From assembly GCF_003368325.1 (NCBI RefSeq), contig NZ_CP031466.1, forward strand, positions 1,240,001-1,304,000: a stretch of DNA of 64,000 nt, in the 5' to 3' direction. Below the pieces are notes generated by a model. The model did no database searches. It was given only the letters and a program-made list of their open reading frames with translations, and was not told the origin of the DNA. How positions within the stretch are numbered: the first letter of the stretch is position 1; every line of letters begins with the position of its first letter. This stretch comes from Paraburkholderia caffeinilytica (GTDB taxonomy: Bacteria > Pseudomonadota > Gammaproteobacteria > Burkholderiales > Burkholderiaceae). Below, piece after piece: positions 8,527 through 18,339 of the stretch. Made by a program: the position numbers and the translations under genes.

Positions 8527-8784
8527 CTACTGCGTCATGCGCCCACCCATCTGCTGCGCCCGCCGCGCGGCGACGATGCGGCCCGCGCGCTGCGCGTTGT
8601 CCGGATAGTCGATCCAGTCGAGCGGATCGTAGCCGGCCGCGCGCCAGTCGGCCAGATCGGCCTTGACCTGGGCACGCGTCAGCGGTGCCGCCGGGTCGTA
8701 GGCACGCGAAGTCTGCGCGAACGCACTGCTCATACTCACGGCGGCCAACAGCGCGCCGAGTCCAACCAGAGAAACGATTTTCAT
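8527..8784 (-). CDS. DUF4148 periplasmic protein
   Basis: An 85-residue exported protein. A signal peptide (about residues 1-23, ending SAFA) precedes a short mature part with the DUF4148 core LTRAQVKADLADWRAAGYDP and an acidic-aromatic DWIDYPDNAQRA stretch. The family is expanded in Burkholderiaceae, and its function is unknown. TAGGAG lies about 7 nt before the ATG. It is downstream of the slipin gene on the same strand, 140 bp apart, but probably has its own promoter. Confidence 0.85.
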   Translation of the reverse strand: MKIVSLVGLGALLAAVSMSSAFAQTSRAYDPAAPLTRAQVKADLADWRAAGYDPLDWIDYPDNAQRAGRIVAARRAQQMGGRMTQ

Positions 8785-8924
8785 GATCGGCTCCTAAGGA
8801 GCGGTTAAAAGCGACCCCACAATCTTAATTTTGATGGGCATTCCGAGTAAGTCGATTAAAGGCAATGCACCATTTCACCCCGCGATCCAAAGCGGGCCAA
8901 AGTGAAGCGGCGCGCCCCCCCGGT

Positions 8925-9698
8925 TCAGGAGGCCGACGGCTTGCTGAAGCGATCCAGCACGGCGCTCAACAGATCGATCGGCAACGGAAAAACGATCGTC
9001 GAATTCTTGTCGGCGGCGATCGTCGTGAGAGTTTGCAGATAACGCAACTGCATGGCCTGCGGCTGTCTCGCCAACGTCTGCGCCGCCTCCAGCAGATGCT
9101 GCGAGGCCTGCAATTCGCCTTCCGCATGAATCACCTTGGCACGCCGCTCGCGTTCGGCTTCAGCCTGGCGGGCGATGGCGCGGATCATCGTTTCGTTGAT
9201 GTCCACATGCTTGATCTCGACGATCGCCACCTTGATGCCCCACGCGTCGGTCTGTGCGTCGAGCACCTTCTGGATGTCGGCGTTGAGTTGCTCGCGATCC
9301 GCCAGCAATTCATCGAGTTCGTGCTTGCCGAGCACCGCGCGCAGCGTGGTTTGCGATAGCTGGCTGGTCGCCTCGAAATAGCGCGCCACCTGAATGACGG
9401 CCTTCTCCGGATCGACGACGCGGAAATACACGACGGCGTTGACCTTCACCGACACGTTGTCGCGCGTGATCACGTCTTGCGGCGGCACGTCGAACACGAC
9501 GGTGCGCAAATCGATGCGCACCACCTGTTGCACGATCGGAATGATCAACACGAGGCCCGGCCCCTTGACCTTCCAGAAGCGCCCGAGCATGAACACCACG
9601 CCGCGTTCGTACTCGCGAAAAATCCGTATCGATGAAGCAATCAGCGCGGCCGCCAGCAGAATCAGAATGCTGCTGAAGCCGAATGTGAAACCGATCAT
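8925..9698 (-). CDS. Slipin (stomatin/SPFH-domain) membrane protein
   Basis: A 257-residue protein with one N-terminal membrane helix (about 3-25) and an SPFH/Band 7 domain. Typical motifs are [35 protein letters not shown] and a charged helix [17 protein letters not shown]. Slipins form membrane scaffolds and in bacteria are paired with NfeD-type proteases. The start overlaps the NfeD stop by 4 nt, so the two are translationally coupled. In Pyrococcus the NfeD partner cleaves the slipin C-terminus; the hydrophobic tail here ([13 protein letters not shown]) would be the matching site. Confidence 0.9.
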   Translation of the reverse strand: MIGFTFGFSSILILLAAALIASSIRIFREYERGVVFMLGRFWKVKGPGLVLIIPIVQQVVRIDLRTVVFDVPPQDVITRDNVSVKVNAVVYFRVVDPEKAVIQVARYFEATSQLSQTTLRAVLGKHELDELLADREQLNADIQKVLDAQTDAWGIKVAIVEIKHVDINETMIRAIARQAEAERERRAKVIHAEGELQASQHLLEAAQTLARQPQAMQLRYLQTLTTIAADKNSTIVFPLPIDLLSAVLDRFSKPSAS

Positions 9699-11464
9699 GA
9701 GCGTTCTCCTTGTTGTTCTGCTTCCGCGGGCACCACGGTCAGCGTCAGTCCGCGCCGCGCCGTGACGCGCACCGCGTGACCGGCCGCGACCGGGGCCGTG
9801 CTGGACACCCGCCAGCGTTCACCATGCACCTGCGCCCAGCCGGCCAGCGTGCCGCCCGCCGCCGCGTCCCCAGGCGGCAGGCCGCCATCCGGTGACAGAC
9901 CGCCGTCGAGCACGACGCCGAGACTGCCGATCAGCCCTTCCGCGCCCGTCACCACGGGCCGGCGGCGTGCCCGCAGGGCGAGCCTCGACACCCCGAACAC
10001 GAACGCGACGCTGAACACGGCCACGGCCGCGATCAGGGGCAGCGGAATGCCGTAGCCGGGTACGTCGGTATCGATCAGCATCAGCGAGCCGATGACGAAC
10101 GCGACTATGCCGCCGAAGCCGAGCGAGCCGAAGGTCGGCAGAAACGCCTCGCCGATCAGGAATGCGATGCCGAGAAAGATCAGGCCGAGTCCGACGTAAT
10201 TGACCGGCAGCATCTGCATCGCGAAGAGTCCCATCAGCAGACTGATGGCGCCGACCACGCCAGGCAGCACGAAGCCCGGATTGGCGAATTCGAAGAAGAG
10301 GCCATACATGCCGATCATCAACAGCACCAGCGCGACGTTCGGATCGGTGATCACCGCGAGGAACTGGCTGCGCCAGTCGGCCTCGAGGGTGACGACGGGG
10401 GCGTTGGCGGTGCTGAGCTTGACGTCGCCACGGCTTGTGCCGATCGTGCGGCCGTTCACCTGGCGCAACAGGTCGGGAATGTCGCGCGCATTCAGATCGA
10501 CTACGTGCTGCGCGAGCGCTTCGCTGGCCGACAGGCTGACGGCTTCGCGCACGGCGCGCTCGGCCCAGTCGGCGTTGCGTCCGCGCATTTGCGCGAGGCC
10601 GCGGATGTAGGCGGCCGCGTCGTGGACCTGCTTGCGCAGTTCGGTGGATTGGGTGTCGAGCGGCAGGGCGCCGCTGGCGGAGTTGCCGGCGTTCGCGGGG
10701 GGCGTTGAACTGGCCGAGTTGGCGGCGTTTGCGGCAGCTGCGGCGTTAGCCGAGTTAGCCGAGTTAGCCGAATTAGCCGAATTAGCCGAATTAGCCGAAT
10801 TAGCCGAATTAGCCGAATTAGCCGCGTTACCTGGGTTACCCGGGTTCGCGGAATCCGCCGACGCCGGCATGCCAGGCCCGTTCTTCGGCGCACCGGAGCC
10901 GGATCCCGCGCCCGTGCCGGGCAAGCCAGGCATGCCGCCGCCGCCCGCGGGCGGTTCCGCGCCGCCGATGCCCATCTGAATCGGTGTCGCCGCGCCGAGA
11001 TTGGTGCCCGGCGCCATCGCCGCAATATGGCTGGCGTAGACGATATAGGTGCCGGCGCTCGCCGCTCGCGCGCCGCTCGGGGCGATAAAGGTCGCGACCG
11101 GCACCGGCGAGCCGAGGATCGCCTTGATGATCTGCCGCATCGAGGTATCCAGTCCGCCGGGCGTGTCGAGTTGCAGCACGGCGAGTTGCGCGTGCTCGTC
11201 GTCGGCGCGCTGCAGGCTGCGCACGATGAAGTCGGCGCTTGCCGGACTGATCGCGCCGTTCACCGGGATCACGACAACGCTATTCGGCGCCATGGCGGCC
11301 TCGGCGACCCCAACTCGCGGTGCGCTTTCGCACAATGCGAATCCAAATGCCAAAAGTACGCCGAGCGCGGTCATGCCGCGCATCAACCGGCCCACGACTC
11401 CGCCACGGATAAGCGCAAAGCGCGGACCAGACTGCCGGAACGGGAGGCGCGGATACGTGCTCAT
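9695..11464 (-). CDS. NfeD-family ClpP-class serine protease with expanded linker
   Basis: A 589-residue membrane protease. It has an N-terminal signal or anchor (about 28-57), a ClpP-class domain with catalytic Ser136 in [10 protein letters not shown], a low-complexity insert (about 165-268), and the rest of the protease core with the likely general-base Lys278 in [15 protein letters not shown]. Four to five membrane helices follow (about 375-500), then a C-terminal OB-fold NfeD domain. The insert is rich in Gly/Pro and then holds repeated Asn-Ser-Ala units (215-240). It separates the serine from the lysine, where homologues normally have a much shorter stretch. It is the first gene of the operon with the slipin. 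Confidence 0.88.
   Translation of the reverse strand: MSTYPRLPFRQSGPRFALIRGGVVGRLMRGMTALGVLLAFGFALCESAPRVGVAEAAMAPNSVVVIPVNGAISPASADFIVRSLQRADDEHAQLAVLQLDTPGGLDTSMRQIIKAILGSPVPVATFIAPSGARAASAGTYIVYASHIAAMAPGTNLGAATPIQMGIGGAEPPAGGGGMPGLPGTGAGSGSGAPKNGPGMPASADSANPGNPGNAANSANSANSANSANSANSANSANSANAAAAANAANSASSTPPANAGNSASGALPLDTQSTELRKQVHDAAAYIRGLAQMRGRNADWAERAVREAVSLSASEALAQHVVDLNARDIPDLLRQVNGRTIGTSRGDVKLSTANAPVVTLEADWRSQFLAVITDPNVALVLLMIGMYGLFFEFANPGFVLPGVVGAISLLMGLFAMQMLPVNYVGLGLIFLGIAFLIGEAFLPTFGSLGFGGIVAFVIGSLMLIDTDVPGYGIPLPLIAAVAVFSVAFVFGVSRLALRARRRPVVTGAEGLIGSLGVVLDGGLSPDGGLPPGDAAAGGTLAGWAQVHGERWRVSSTAPVAAGHAVRVTARRGLTLTVVPAEAEQQGERS
10745..10825. repeat. 9-bp tandem repeat encoding (Asn-Ala-Ser)n in the NfeD linker
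   Basis: Nine consecutive 9-bp units (plus strand: three copies of GTTAGCCGA, five of ATTAGCCGA and a last degenerate ATTAGCCGC). Because the unit is a multiple of three, copy-number changes lengthen or shorten the protein linker by three residues without a frameshift. The low GC of the unit contrasts with the surrounding gene. Confidence 0.95.
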
Positions 11465-11546
11465 CGCTGACGGCTGCCGCGCCGTGCCGACGGGTATCGA
11501 CCGGCGCGGGCCGATACCCCAAAAAGGCTGGCCTGCTTCTTACAGC

Positions 11547-12608
11547 TTAGTCCGATTCCGTGCGGTGCGTGAAATCCGCACGCGCCGGCCGGTAATCGGT
11601 CGGCCGCATGCCGGTCCACTTGCGAAACGCGCGATGAAACGCGCTCGGCTCGGCAAAACCCACGGCGGCGGCGATGTCCGCGATCGTGCGATCGGTGTCC
11701 TGCAGTTCGCCGATTGCGATATCGCGCCGCAAGTCGTCCTTGATCGACTGATACGTATAGCCTTCCTGTTTCAAACGCCGCCGCATGGTGGCCTCCGCGA
11801 CGTGCAGGCGCAGCGCCATCTGGTCGGCGGCCGGCCATCCTGACATCGGCAGCGCGCGCAGCATCTTGCGCACGCGTGCGGCAAGCGAGCCGGGATTGCG
11901 GTACTTGACGATGAAGCTGCCGGGCGCATCGCGCAGGAACGGCTTGACCGACTTGGTGGTCTGGATCACCGGCAGGTCGAGAAATGCCGGCGACAGATCG
12001 ACGTACGAGCCGGCCTGGTCGAACATCATGTCGTCGCAGAACATCAGACGGTATTCATGGGCGGCAGGCGGCTCGGCGCAGCGAAAGCGCGCCTCGAGCA
12101 ACGGAATGCGCCGCCCGACCAGCCAGCACAGCAGGCCGTAGACGACGATGAAGTAGGTCGCATAAGCGAACATGGCGGGCGGCCTCGCGCCCTCGCGTTC
12201 GACAAACCGCAACCGCACACGCTGCGCATCCGTTTCGATCTGCGCGCCAAGGTCGTCCAGCACGAGCCGCATGAAGCCGACCGCCCGCGCAAGCGCTTGC
12301 GCGCCATTGCGCGCGCTTAGCGTGGATTGGGTCATCGCGATGAAGCTGCCGCTTTTCATACGGTGCGAGTCCTGCCCGAAGAACTCGTCGTCCAGCGCGC
12401 GGGCGATGCCGGCCCACAGCGCGCCGTACTGCGCCGACGAGACCCGGCTTTTCGGCGACGCCAGCATCGGCGCCGCGATGCCGGCGGCTTCGGCGAGCGG
12501 CAGCGCTTCGAAACCGCGCGCTCGCGCCAGCGCCAGCGCTTCTTCGACGAGACTGACGGAAATCGTGCCCTTGTCGTTCTTTGCGTTTTTGGGGTTTTTC
12601 ATGGTCAT
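11547..12608 (-). CDS. AraC-family transcriptional regulator of the valine operon (MmsR-like)
   Basis: A 353-residue regulator with an N-terminal arabinose-binding-like domain of the type that follows a VEEALALARARGF start. A C-terminal double HTH is recognisable from IGELQDTDRTIADIAAAVGFAEPSAFHRAFRKWTGMRPTDY. It starts at ATG 12608 or 12602; no clear ribosome site decides. It is divergent from the acyl-CoA dehydrogenase operon, the same arrangement as mmsR and mmsAB in Pseudomonas, so it most likely activates that operon in response to valine or 3-hydroxyisobutyrate. That role is inferred from position. Confidence 0.85.
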   Translation of the reverse strand: MTMKNPKNAKNDKGTISVSLVEEALALARARGFEALPLAEAAGIAAPMLASPKSRVSSAQYGALWAGIARALDDEFFGQDSHRMKSGSFIAMTQSTLSARNGAQALARAVGFMRLVLDDLGAQIETDAQRVRLRFVEREGARPPAMFAYATYFIVVYGLLCWLVGRRIPLLEARFRCAEPPAAHEYRLMFCDDMMFDQAGSYVDLSPAFLDLPVIQTTKSVKPFLRDAPGSFIVKYRNPGSLAARVRKMLRALPMSGWPAADQMALRLHVAEATMRRRLKQEGYTYQSIKDDLRRDIAIGELQDTDRTIADIAAAVGFAEPSAFHRAFRKWTGMRPTDYRPARADFTHRTESD

Positions 12609-12609
12609 C

Positions 12610-12711
12610 TGGCAAACGCGCTCAGCATTTTCCTTGTGGCGATTCGCTAAGCCCTTGAAAATGCGGCCTGAATCGGGTTTGCGCAATACCGGTATGGCAA
12701 ATGCGCTCAAC
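12610..12711. promoter_or_regulatory. Two 17-bp repeated motifs, candidate AraC-regulator sites
   Basis: The motif TGGCAAAYGCGCTCARC occurs at 12610-12626 and again, same orientation, at 12695-12711 (15 of 17 positions identical). Both lie in the spacer between the AraC gene and its divergent target operon. A 10-bp palindrome ATACCGGTAT abuts the second copy at 12686-12695. AraC-family proteins bind direct repeats, so these are plausible binding sites. The 85-bp separation would suit a DNA loop. Confidence 0.5.
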
Positions 12712-12892
12712 CAGAATGATCGGGCTGAGCATCGAACCTGTCCAGCAGCTTCCTTACACTGGGCCTGAACCCATCGCGGGAACGCCTTGGCCGGCGATGC
12801 CACGGCGAGGCCGGCCACCGCCCGCGATGAGTCGCGGGCAACAAGGCAGCACCTCGCCGCCGCGGCTCGACGCACATGACAGGACCGAACCC

Positions 12893-14026
12893 ATGGACAG
12901 CTTCTACACCGACGAACAGCGGATGATCCGCGACGCCGCCCGCGACTTCGCCACCGAGCGCCTCGCGCCGCACGCCGGGCAGTGGGACCGCGACGCGGCA
13001 CTGCCGGCGGAAGTCGTGACGCAAATGGGCGAGCTGGGTTTTCTCGGCATGATCGTGCCGTCCGAGTGGGGAGGTTCCTATACGGACTACGTAGCTTATG
13101 CGCTCGCCCTCGAAGAGATCGCCGCGGGCTGCGCCGCCTGCGCCACGCTGATGAGCGTGCACAACTCGGTCGGCTGCGGGCCGATCCTGAACTTCGGCAC
13201 GGACGCGCAAAAAGACCGCTATCTGCACGACCTCGCCACCGGACGCCGCCTCGGCGCGTTCTGCCTGACCGAGCCGCAAGCCGGCTCCGAGGCGAACAAT
13301 CTGCGCACCCGCGCGGTGCTGCGCGACGGCAAATGGATTCTCAACGGCAACAAGCAGTTCGTGACCAATGGGGCGCGCGCGAACCTCGCGATCGTGTTCG
13401 CCGTCACCGATCCCGACCGCGGCAAGCGCGGCCTGTCCGCCTTCATCGTGCCGACCGATACGCCGGGCTTCAACGTGGGCAAGCCCGAGCACAAGCTCGG
13501 CATCCGCGCCTCGGACACCTGCCCGATCTCGTTCGACGATTGCGCGGTGCCCGAAGCCAATCTGCTCGGCGAACCGGGTGAGGGCCTGCGCATCGCGTTG
13601 TCGAATCTCGAGGGCGGGCGCATCGGCATTGCGGCGCAGGCGGTCGGCATCGCGCGGGCCGCGTTCGATGCCGCACGCCGCTATGCGAACGAACGCATCC
13701 AGTTCGGCAAGGCGCTGAAGGACCACCAGACCATCGCCAACATGCTCGCCGACATGGCGACCCGCCTGAACGCCGCGCGTCTGCTCGTGCATCACGCGGC
13801 GCGGCTGCGCACGGCGGGCAAGCCGTGTTTGTCCGAGGCGTCGCAGGCCAAGCTGTTTGCATCGGAACTCGCCGAGGAAATCTGTTCGAATGCGATCCAG
13901 ATTCATGGCGGCTACGGTTATCTGGAGGACTATGCGGTGGAGCGCCACTATCGCGACGCCCGCATCACACAGATTTACGAAGGAACCAGCGAAGTGCAGC
14001 GGATGGTTATCGCGCGGCATGTTTAA
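12893..14026 (+). CDS. Acyl-CoA dehydrogenase (isobutyryl-CoA dehydrogenase-like)
   Basis: A 377-residue FAD enzyme that oxidises a short branched acyl-CoA to the enoyl-CoA; in this operon the substrate is most likely isobutyryl-CoA from valine. Motifs are the [22 protein letters not shown]/substrate segment, [13 protein letters not shown], and the catalytic base Glu363 in [10 protein letters not shown] close to the C-terminus. The start at 12893 has AGGA about 8 nt upstream. It is the first gene of a six-gene operon. Electrons would pass to ETF, whose genes are not in this window. Confidence 0.92.
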   Translation: MDSFYTDEQRMIRDAARDFATERLAPHAGQWDRDAALPAEVVTQMGELGFLGMIVPSEWGGSYTDYVAYALALEEIAAGCAACATLMSVHNSVGCGPILNFGTDAQKDRYLHDLATGRRLGAFCLTEPQAGSEANNLRTRAVLRDGKWILNGNKQFVTNGARANLAIVFAVTDPDRGKRGLSAFIVPTDTPGFNVGKPEHKLGIRASDTCPISFDDCAVPEANLLGEPGEGLRIALSNLEGGRIGIAAQAVGIARAAFDAARRYANERIQFGKALKDHQTIANMLADMATRLNAARLLVHHAARLRTAGKPCLSEASQAKLFASELAEEICSNAIQIHGGYGYLEDYAVERHYRDARITQIYEGTSEVQRMVIARHV

Positions 14027-14123
14027 ACGCAAGTTAGACGGCGTTTGAGCGCAAAATAGCCTGCCGGCAGCGCAAATGCACAGGCAAAAATCAGAGCGCA
14101 TATCGCGCCACTTGGAGACGACG

Positions 14124-15815
14124 ATGACTGCAGCGAAGGGCTTTCTCGACGCGCGCGACCTGCTATTGCGCCATCGAACCGACTACGACCGCGCCTACAG
14201 TGAATTTGCGTGGCCGACGCCAGGCGAGTTCAACTGGGCGCTCGACTACTTCGACGTGATCGCGCGAGATAACGACAACCCGGCGTTGTGGATCGTCGAC
14301 GATCCGGCAAGCGACGGCCTGCGTCTCTCCTACGCGCAGATGTCGGAGCGCTCGTCGCGCATGGCGAACTTCCTGCGCGGCCTCGGGGTGGGGCGCGGCG
14401 ACCGCGTGCTGCTGATGCTGCCGAATCGCGTCGAACTGTGGGACGTGATGCTCGCGGCCATGAAGCTCGGCGCGATCGTATTGCCGGCCACCACCCAGCT
14501 TTCCGCCGACGACGTGCGCGACCGTGTGCAGATCGGCGGCGCCCAGTTCGTGGTGGTCGATAGCGCGGAACTGGCCAAGTTCGAAGCACTCGACGCGCCG
14601 CTCACGCGCATCTCGGTCGGCACGCCGCGCGACGGCTGGATCGATCTTGCCGCGGCCTACGACGCATCGCCGCAATTCGCGCCCGACGGCATCACGCACG
14701 CCACCGATCCGTTGCTGCTGTACTTCACTTCAGGTACCACGTCCAAGCCGAAACTCGTCGAGCATACGCACCAGAGTTATCCGATCGGTCATCTGTCGAC
14801 CATGTACTGGATCGGCCTGCAGCCGAACGACATCCATTGGAATATCAGCTCGCCGGGCTGGGCCAAGCACGCGTGGAGCTGCTTCTACGCGCCGTGGAAT
14901 GCGCAGGCCTGCGTGTTCGTTTTCAACTTTCCGCGCTTCGTGCCGAAAGACACGCTCGACGTGCTGGTGCGTTTCAACGTCACCACGTTGTGCGCGCCGC
15001 CGACGGTCTGGCGCATGCTGGTGCAGGAGCATCTCGCCGACTATCCGGTCAAGCTGCGCGAGATCGTCGGCGCGGGCGAGCCGTTGAATCCGGAGATCAT
15101 CGAACGCGTCAGGCACGCGTGGGGTATCACGATACGCGACGGTTTCGGCCAGACCGAAACGACCTGCCAGATCGGCAACCCGCCGGGGCAAGCGGTGGTG
15201 CCGGGTTCGATGGGCCGTCCGCTGCCGGGCTACAGGATCGAGCTCCTCGATGCGGACGATCAACCCGTCACCGAGGGCGAAATTTCGCTGCCCCTGGCCG
15301 AACGTCCGCTGGGTTTGATGACCGGCTACGCGAACAACGCCAACGCCACCGCGCAAGCCATGCGCAACGGCTTCTATCACACCTCCGACGTCGCACTGCG
15401 GCGTGATGACGGCTACTACGTCTACGTCGGCCGGGCCGATGACGTTTTCAAATCGTCCGACTACCGGCTGAGCCCGTTCGAACTCGAAAGCGTGCTGATC
15501 GAACACGAGGCGATCGGCGAAGCAGCCGTGGTGCCGAGCGCCGACGCGCTGCGTTTGTCGGTTCCCAAAGCGTTCGTCACCGTGCGTCAGGGCTATGAAG
15601 CCAGCCCTGAACTGGCACGCGCGGTCTTCGCGTTCTCGCGCGAAAAACTCGCGCCGTACAAGCGGATTCGCCGCCTGCAATTCAGCGAATTGCCGAAAAC
15701 CATCTCCGGCAAGATCCGCCGCGTCGAATTGCGGCGCCGCGAAATGGAGCGCGAAGCCGAACCCGCGCGCCTGCCGGGCGAGTATTGGGAAGAGGACTTC
15801 CCGGATCTGCGTTGA
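14124..15815 (+). CDS. AMP-dependent acyl-CoA synthetase
   Basis: A 563-residue adenylate-forming ligase that activates a carboxylic acid with ATP and CoA. The ATP-binding loop YFTSGTTSKPK is at 200-210. GFGQTE, YVGRADDVFKSSDYRLSPFE and the C-terminal catalytic lysine motif PKTISGKIRR are all present. The overall shape is that of medium-chain or acetyl-CoA-synthetase-like enzymes. The start at 14124 has GGAG 8 nt before it. Lying between the dehydrogenase and mmsA, it probably activates isobutyrate or another branched acid to feed the pathway. The substrate is inferred from context. Confidence 0.88.
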   Translation: MTAAKGFLDARDLLLRHRTDYDRAYSEFAWPTPGEFNWALDYFDVIARDNDNPALWIVDDPASDGLRLSYAQMSERSSRMANFLRGLGVGRGDRVLLMLPNRVELWDVMLAAMKLGAIVLPATTQLSADDVRDRVQIGGAQFVVVDSAELAKFEALDAPLTRISVGTPRDGWIDLAAAYDASPQFAPDGITHATDPLLLYFTSGTTSKPKLVEHTHQSYPIGHLSTMYWIGLQPNDIHWNISSPGWAKHAWSCFYAPWNAQACVFVFNFPRFVPKDTLDVLVRFNVTTLCAPPTVWRMLVQEHLADYPVKLREIVGAGEPLNPEIIERVRHAWGITIRDGFGQTETTCQIGNPPGQAVVPGSMGRPLPGYRIELLDADDQPVTEGEISLPLAERPLGLMTGYANNANATAQAMRNGFYHTSDVALRRDDGYYVYVGRADDVFKSSDYRLSPFELESVLIEHEAIGEAAVVPSADALRLSVPKAFVTVRQGYEASPELARAVFAFSREKLAPYKRIRRLQFSELPKTISGKIRRVELRRREMEREAEPARLPGEYWEEDFPDLR

Positions 15816-15874
15816 TTATTTTTATTCCACATCACTGTCCGGCCGCCACGCGGCCACTGCACAGGAGTTCCAGC

Positions 15875-17392
15875 ATGAGCGCAATTGCTTCGAACCAGGC
15901 CGCCACCGTCAAACTGCTGATCAACGGCGAGTTCGTCGAATCCAAAACCACCGAATGGCGCGACATCGTCAACCCGGCCACGCAGGAGGTGCTCGCACGC
16001 GTGCCGTTCGCCACCGCCGATGAAGTGAACGAAGCAATCCGCTCCGCGCATGCCGCGTTCAAGACGTGGAAGGACACGCCGGTCGGTGCGCGCATGCGCA
16101 TCATGCTGAAGTTCCAGGCGCTGATTCGCGAGCATTCGCCGCGCGTCGCCAGGACCCTGAGCGCGGAGCAGGGCAAGACGATTCCGGACGCGGAAGGCGA
16201 CATCTTCCGCGGGCTTGAAGTGGTCGAGCATGCCTGCTCGATCGGCACCTTGCAGCAGGGCGAATTTGCCGAGAACGTGGCGGGCGGTGTGGATACCTAC
16301 ACGTTGCGTCAGCCAATCGGCGTATGCGCCGGCATCACGCCGTTCAATTTCCCCGCGATGATCCCGTTGTGGATGTTTCCGATGGCGATTGTCTGCGGCA
16401 ATACCTTCGTGTTGAAGCCGTCGGAACAGGATCCGTTGTCGACGATGCAACTGGTCGAACTGGCGCTTGAAGCCGGTGTGCCGAAGGGCGTGCTGAATGT
16501 CGTGCACGGCGGCAAGGAGGTGGTCGATGCACTGTGCACGCATGAACTGGTGAAAGCGATTTCGTTCGTCGGCTCGACCGCGGTGGGCACGCATGTCTAT
16601 CGCCTCGGCAGCGAACACGGCAAGCGCGTGCAATCGATGATGGGCGCAAAGAATCACGCGGTCGTGCTGCCCGATGCGAATCGCGAGCAGACCTTGAATG
16701 CGCTGGCAGGCGCGGGGTTCGGCGCAGCGGGACAGCGTTGCATGGCGACCTCGGTGGTCGTGCTGGTCGGCGCGGCGCAGCAATGGCTGCCGGATCTGGT
16801 CGCGAAGGCGAAGACGCTGAAGGTCAACGCGGGCAACGAGCCGAATACGGACATCGGTCCGGTGGTCTCGCGCGCCGCGAAGCAACGCATTCTCGGCCTG
16901 ATCGAAACGGGCGTGAAAGAGGGCGCGACGCTGGCGCTCGACGGTCGCGACGTGAAGGTTCCGGGCTACGCGCAAGGCAATTTCATCGGCCCGACGATCT
17001 TTACCGACGTCACCACCGAGATGGAAATCTATCGCCAGGAAATTTTCGGCCCGGTGCTGGTGGTGCTGAGCGCAGCGACGCTCGATGACGCGATCGCGCT
17101 CGTCAACGCCAATCCGTTCGGCAACGGCGTGGGCCTCTTCACGCAAAGCGGCGCGGCGGCGCGCAAATTCCAGAGCGAGATCGATATCGGCCAGGTCGGG
17201 ATCAACATTCCGATTCCGGTGCCCGTGCCGTTCTTCAGCTTTACCGGCTCGCGCGGCTCGAAGCTCGGCGACCTCGGGCCTTATGGCAAGCAGGTCGTGC
17301 AGTTCTACACGCAGACCAAAACCGTCACGGCCCGCTGGTTCGACGACGATACCGTCAACGACGGCGTCAACACGACCATCAGCTTGCGCTGA
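15875..17392 (+). CDS. mmsA: Methylmalonate-semialdehyde dehydrogenase (CoA-acylating)
   Basis: A 505-residue aldehyde dehydrogenase of the MmsA family. It converts methylmalonate semialdehyde to propionyl-CoA and CO2 with NAD and CoA, the last step of valine degradation. The nucleophile is Cys289 in FGAAGQRCMA. The family-specific NIPIPVPVPFFSFTGSRGS segment is intact near the C-terminus. An AGGAG site lies 8 nt before the ATG at 15875. It is 59 nt downstream of the synthetase gene. Confidence 0.95.
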   Translation: MSAIASNQAATVKLLINGEFVESKTTEWRDIVNPATQEVLARVPFATADEVNEAIRSAHAAFKTWKDTPVGARMRIMLKFQALIREHSPRVARTLSAEQGKTIPDAEGDIFRGLEVVEHACSIGTLQQGEFAENVAGGVDTYTLRQPIGVCAGITPFNFPAMIPLWMFPMAIVCGNTFVLKPSEQDPLSTMQLVELALEAGVPKGVLNVVHGGKEVVDALCTHELVKAISFVGSTAVGTHVYRLGSEHGKRVQSMMGAKNHAVVLPDANREQTLNALAGAGFGAAGQRCMATSVVVLVGAAQQWLPDLVAKAKTLKVNAGNEPNTDIGPVVSRAAKQRILGLIETGVKEGATLALDGRDVKVPGYAQGNFIGPTIFTDVTTEMEIYRQEIFGPVLVVLSAATLDDAIALVNANPFGNGVGLFTQSGAAARKFQSEIDIGQVGINIPIPVPVPFFSFTGSRGSKLGDLGPYGKQVVQFYTQTKTVTARWFDDDTVNDGVNTTISLR

Positions 17393-17403
17393 GTCGATGC
17401 GGC

Positions 17404-17424
17404 GACTGGAGACTGGAGACTGGA
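17404..17424 (+). repeat. Heptamer repeat (GACTGGA)x3 in the mmsB ribosome-binding region
   Basis: Three perfect copies of GACTGGA lie directly before mmsB and offer three overlapping Shine-Dalgarno-like GGAG cores, the last about 9 nt from the ATG at 17434. Gain or loss of a unit would leave a usable ribosome site in place. The tract lies in the 41-bp mmsA-mmsB gap. Confidence 0.85.
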
Positions 17425-17433
17425 GAAGACATC

Positions 17434-18339
17434 ATGAAAATAGGCTTTATCGGACTCGGCAACATGGGTGCGCCGATGGCGCTCAACCTGCTGAAGGCGG
17501 GCCACACGGTCAACGTATTCGATCTCAACGCGCAGGCCGTGCAAGCACTCGTCGATGCGGGCGCCAAAGCTGCAAGTTCGCCGAAAGCGGCGGTGACTGA
17601 CGCCGAGTGTGTGGTGACGATGCTGCCCGCTGCCAGTCACGTGCGCAGCGTGCTGATGGCGGACGACGGCGTTTTCGCCGGCATCCCGGAAGGTGTGACG
17701 ATCATCGATTCGAGCACGATCGACCCGGCGAGTGTGAAGGCGTTTGCCGAACTTGCCGAGCAACGCGGCAATACCTTCGTCGACGCGCCGGTCTCGGGCG
17801 GCACCGGCGGCGCGGCGGCGGGTACGCTGACCTTCATGGTCGGCGGCAGCGCGCGCGCGTACGAGCAGGTCAAGCCCGTGTTGTCGGCGATGGGCAAGAA
17901 CATCGTGCATTGCGGCGAGACAGGCACCGGCCAGGTCGCGAAGATCTGCAACAACCTCGTGCTCGGCATCACCATGGCGGGCGTCGCCGAGGCGATGTCG
18001 CTGGGCGAGGCGCTTGGCATCGACCCGAAGGTGCTGGGCGGCATCATCAATACCTCGACGGGCCGCTGCTGGAGCTCGGACACGTATAACCCGATGCCCG
18101 GCGTGATCGAGACCGCGCCGTCCACGCGCGGTTATACCGGCGGCTTCGGCACCGATCTGATGTTGAAGGATCTGGGCCTCGCCACCGACGCCGCGAAATT
18201 CGCGCGTCAACCGGTGTATCTCGGCGCATTGGCTCAACAGCTTTACCAGACGATGAGCACGAAGGGCGCGGGACGTCTGGACTTCTCGGCGGTGATCAAG
18301 CTCTATCGCAAGGACAGCAAGGACGGAGACGCGTCATGA
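17434..18339 (+). CDS. mmsB: 3-Hydroxyisobutyrate dehydrogenase
   Basis: A 301-residue NAD-dependent enzyme that oxidises 3-hydroxyisobutyrate to methylmalonate semialdehyde, the substrate of MmsA. The N-terminal dinucleotide motif GFIGLGNMGAPMALNL, the substrate loop DAPVSGGTGGAAAGTL and the catalytic-lysine segment GQVAKICNN are all present. The downstream enoyl-CoA hydratase gene overlaps its stop by 4 nt. Confidence 0.95.
   Translation: MKIGFIGLGNMGAPMALNLLKAGHTVNVFDLNAQAVQALVDAGAKAASSPKAAVTDAECVVTMLPAASHVRSVLMADDGVFAGIPEGVTIIDSSTIDPASVKAFAELAEQRGNTFVDAPVSGGTGGAAAGTLTFMVGGSARAYEQVKPVLSAMGKNIVHCGETGTGQVAKICNNLVLGITMAGVAEAMSLGEALGIDPKVLGGIINTSTGRCWSSDTYNPMPGVIETAPSTRGYTGGFGTDLMLKDLGLATDAAKFARQPVYLGALAQQLYQTMSTKGAGRLDFSAVIKLYRKDSKDGDAS

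Noticed and set aside
10745..10825. Possible CRISPR array
   Set aside because: The 9-bp units are contiguous with no spacers and lie inside a coding sequence.
12707..14101. 464-codon open frame opposite the acyl-CoA dehydrogenase
   Set aside because: Antisense shadow; the dehydrogenase has intact catalytic motifs and a ribosome site.
15593..17146. 517-codon open frame opposite mmsA
   Set aside because: Arg/His-rich shadow peptide crossing two genes with well-supported products.
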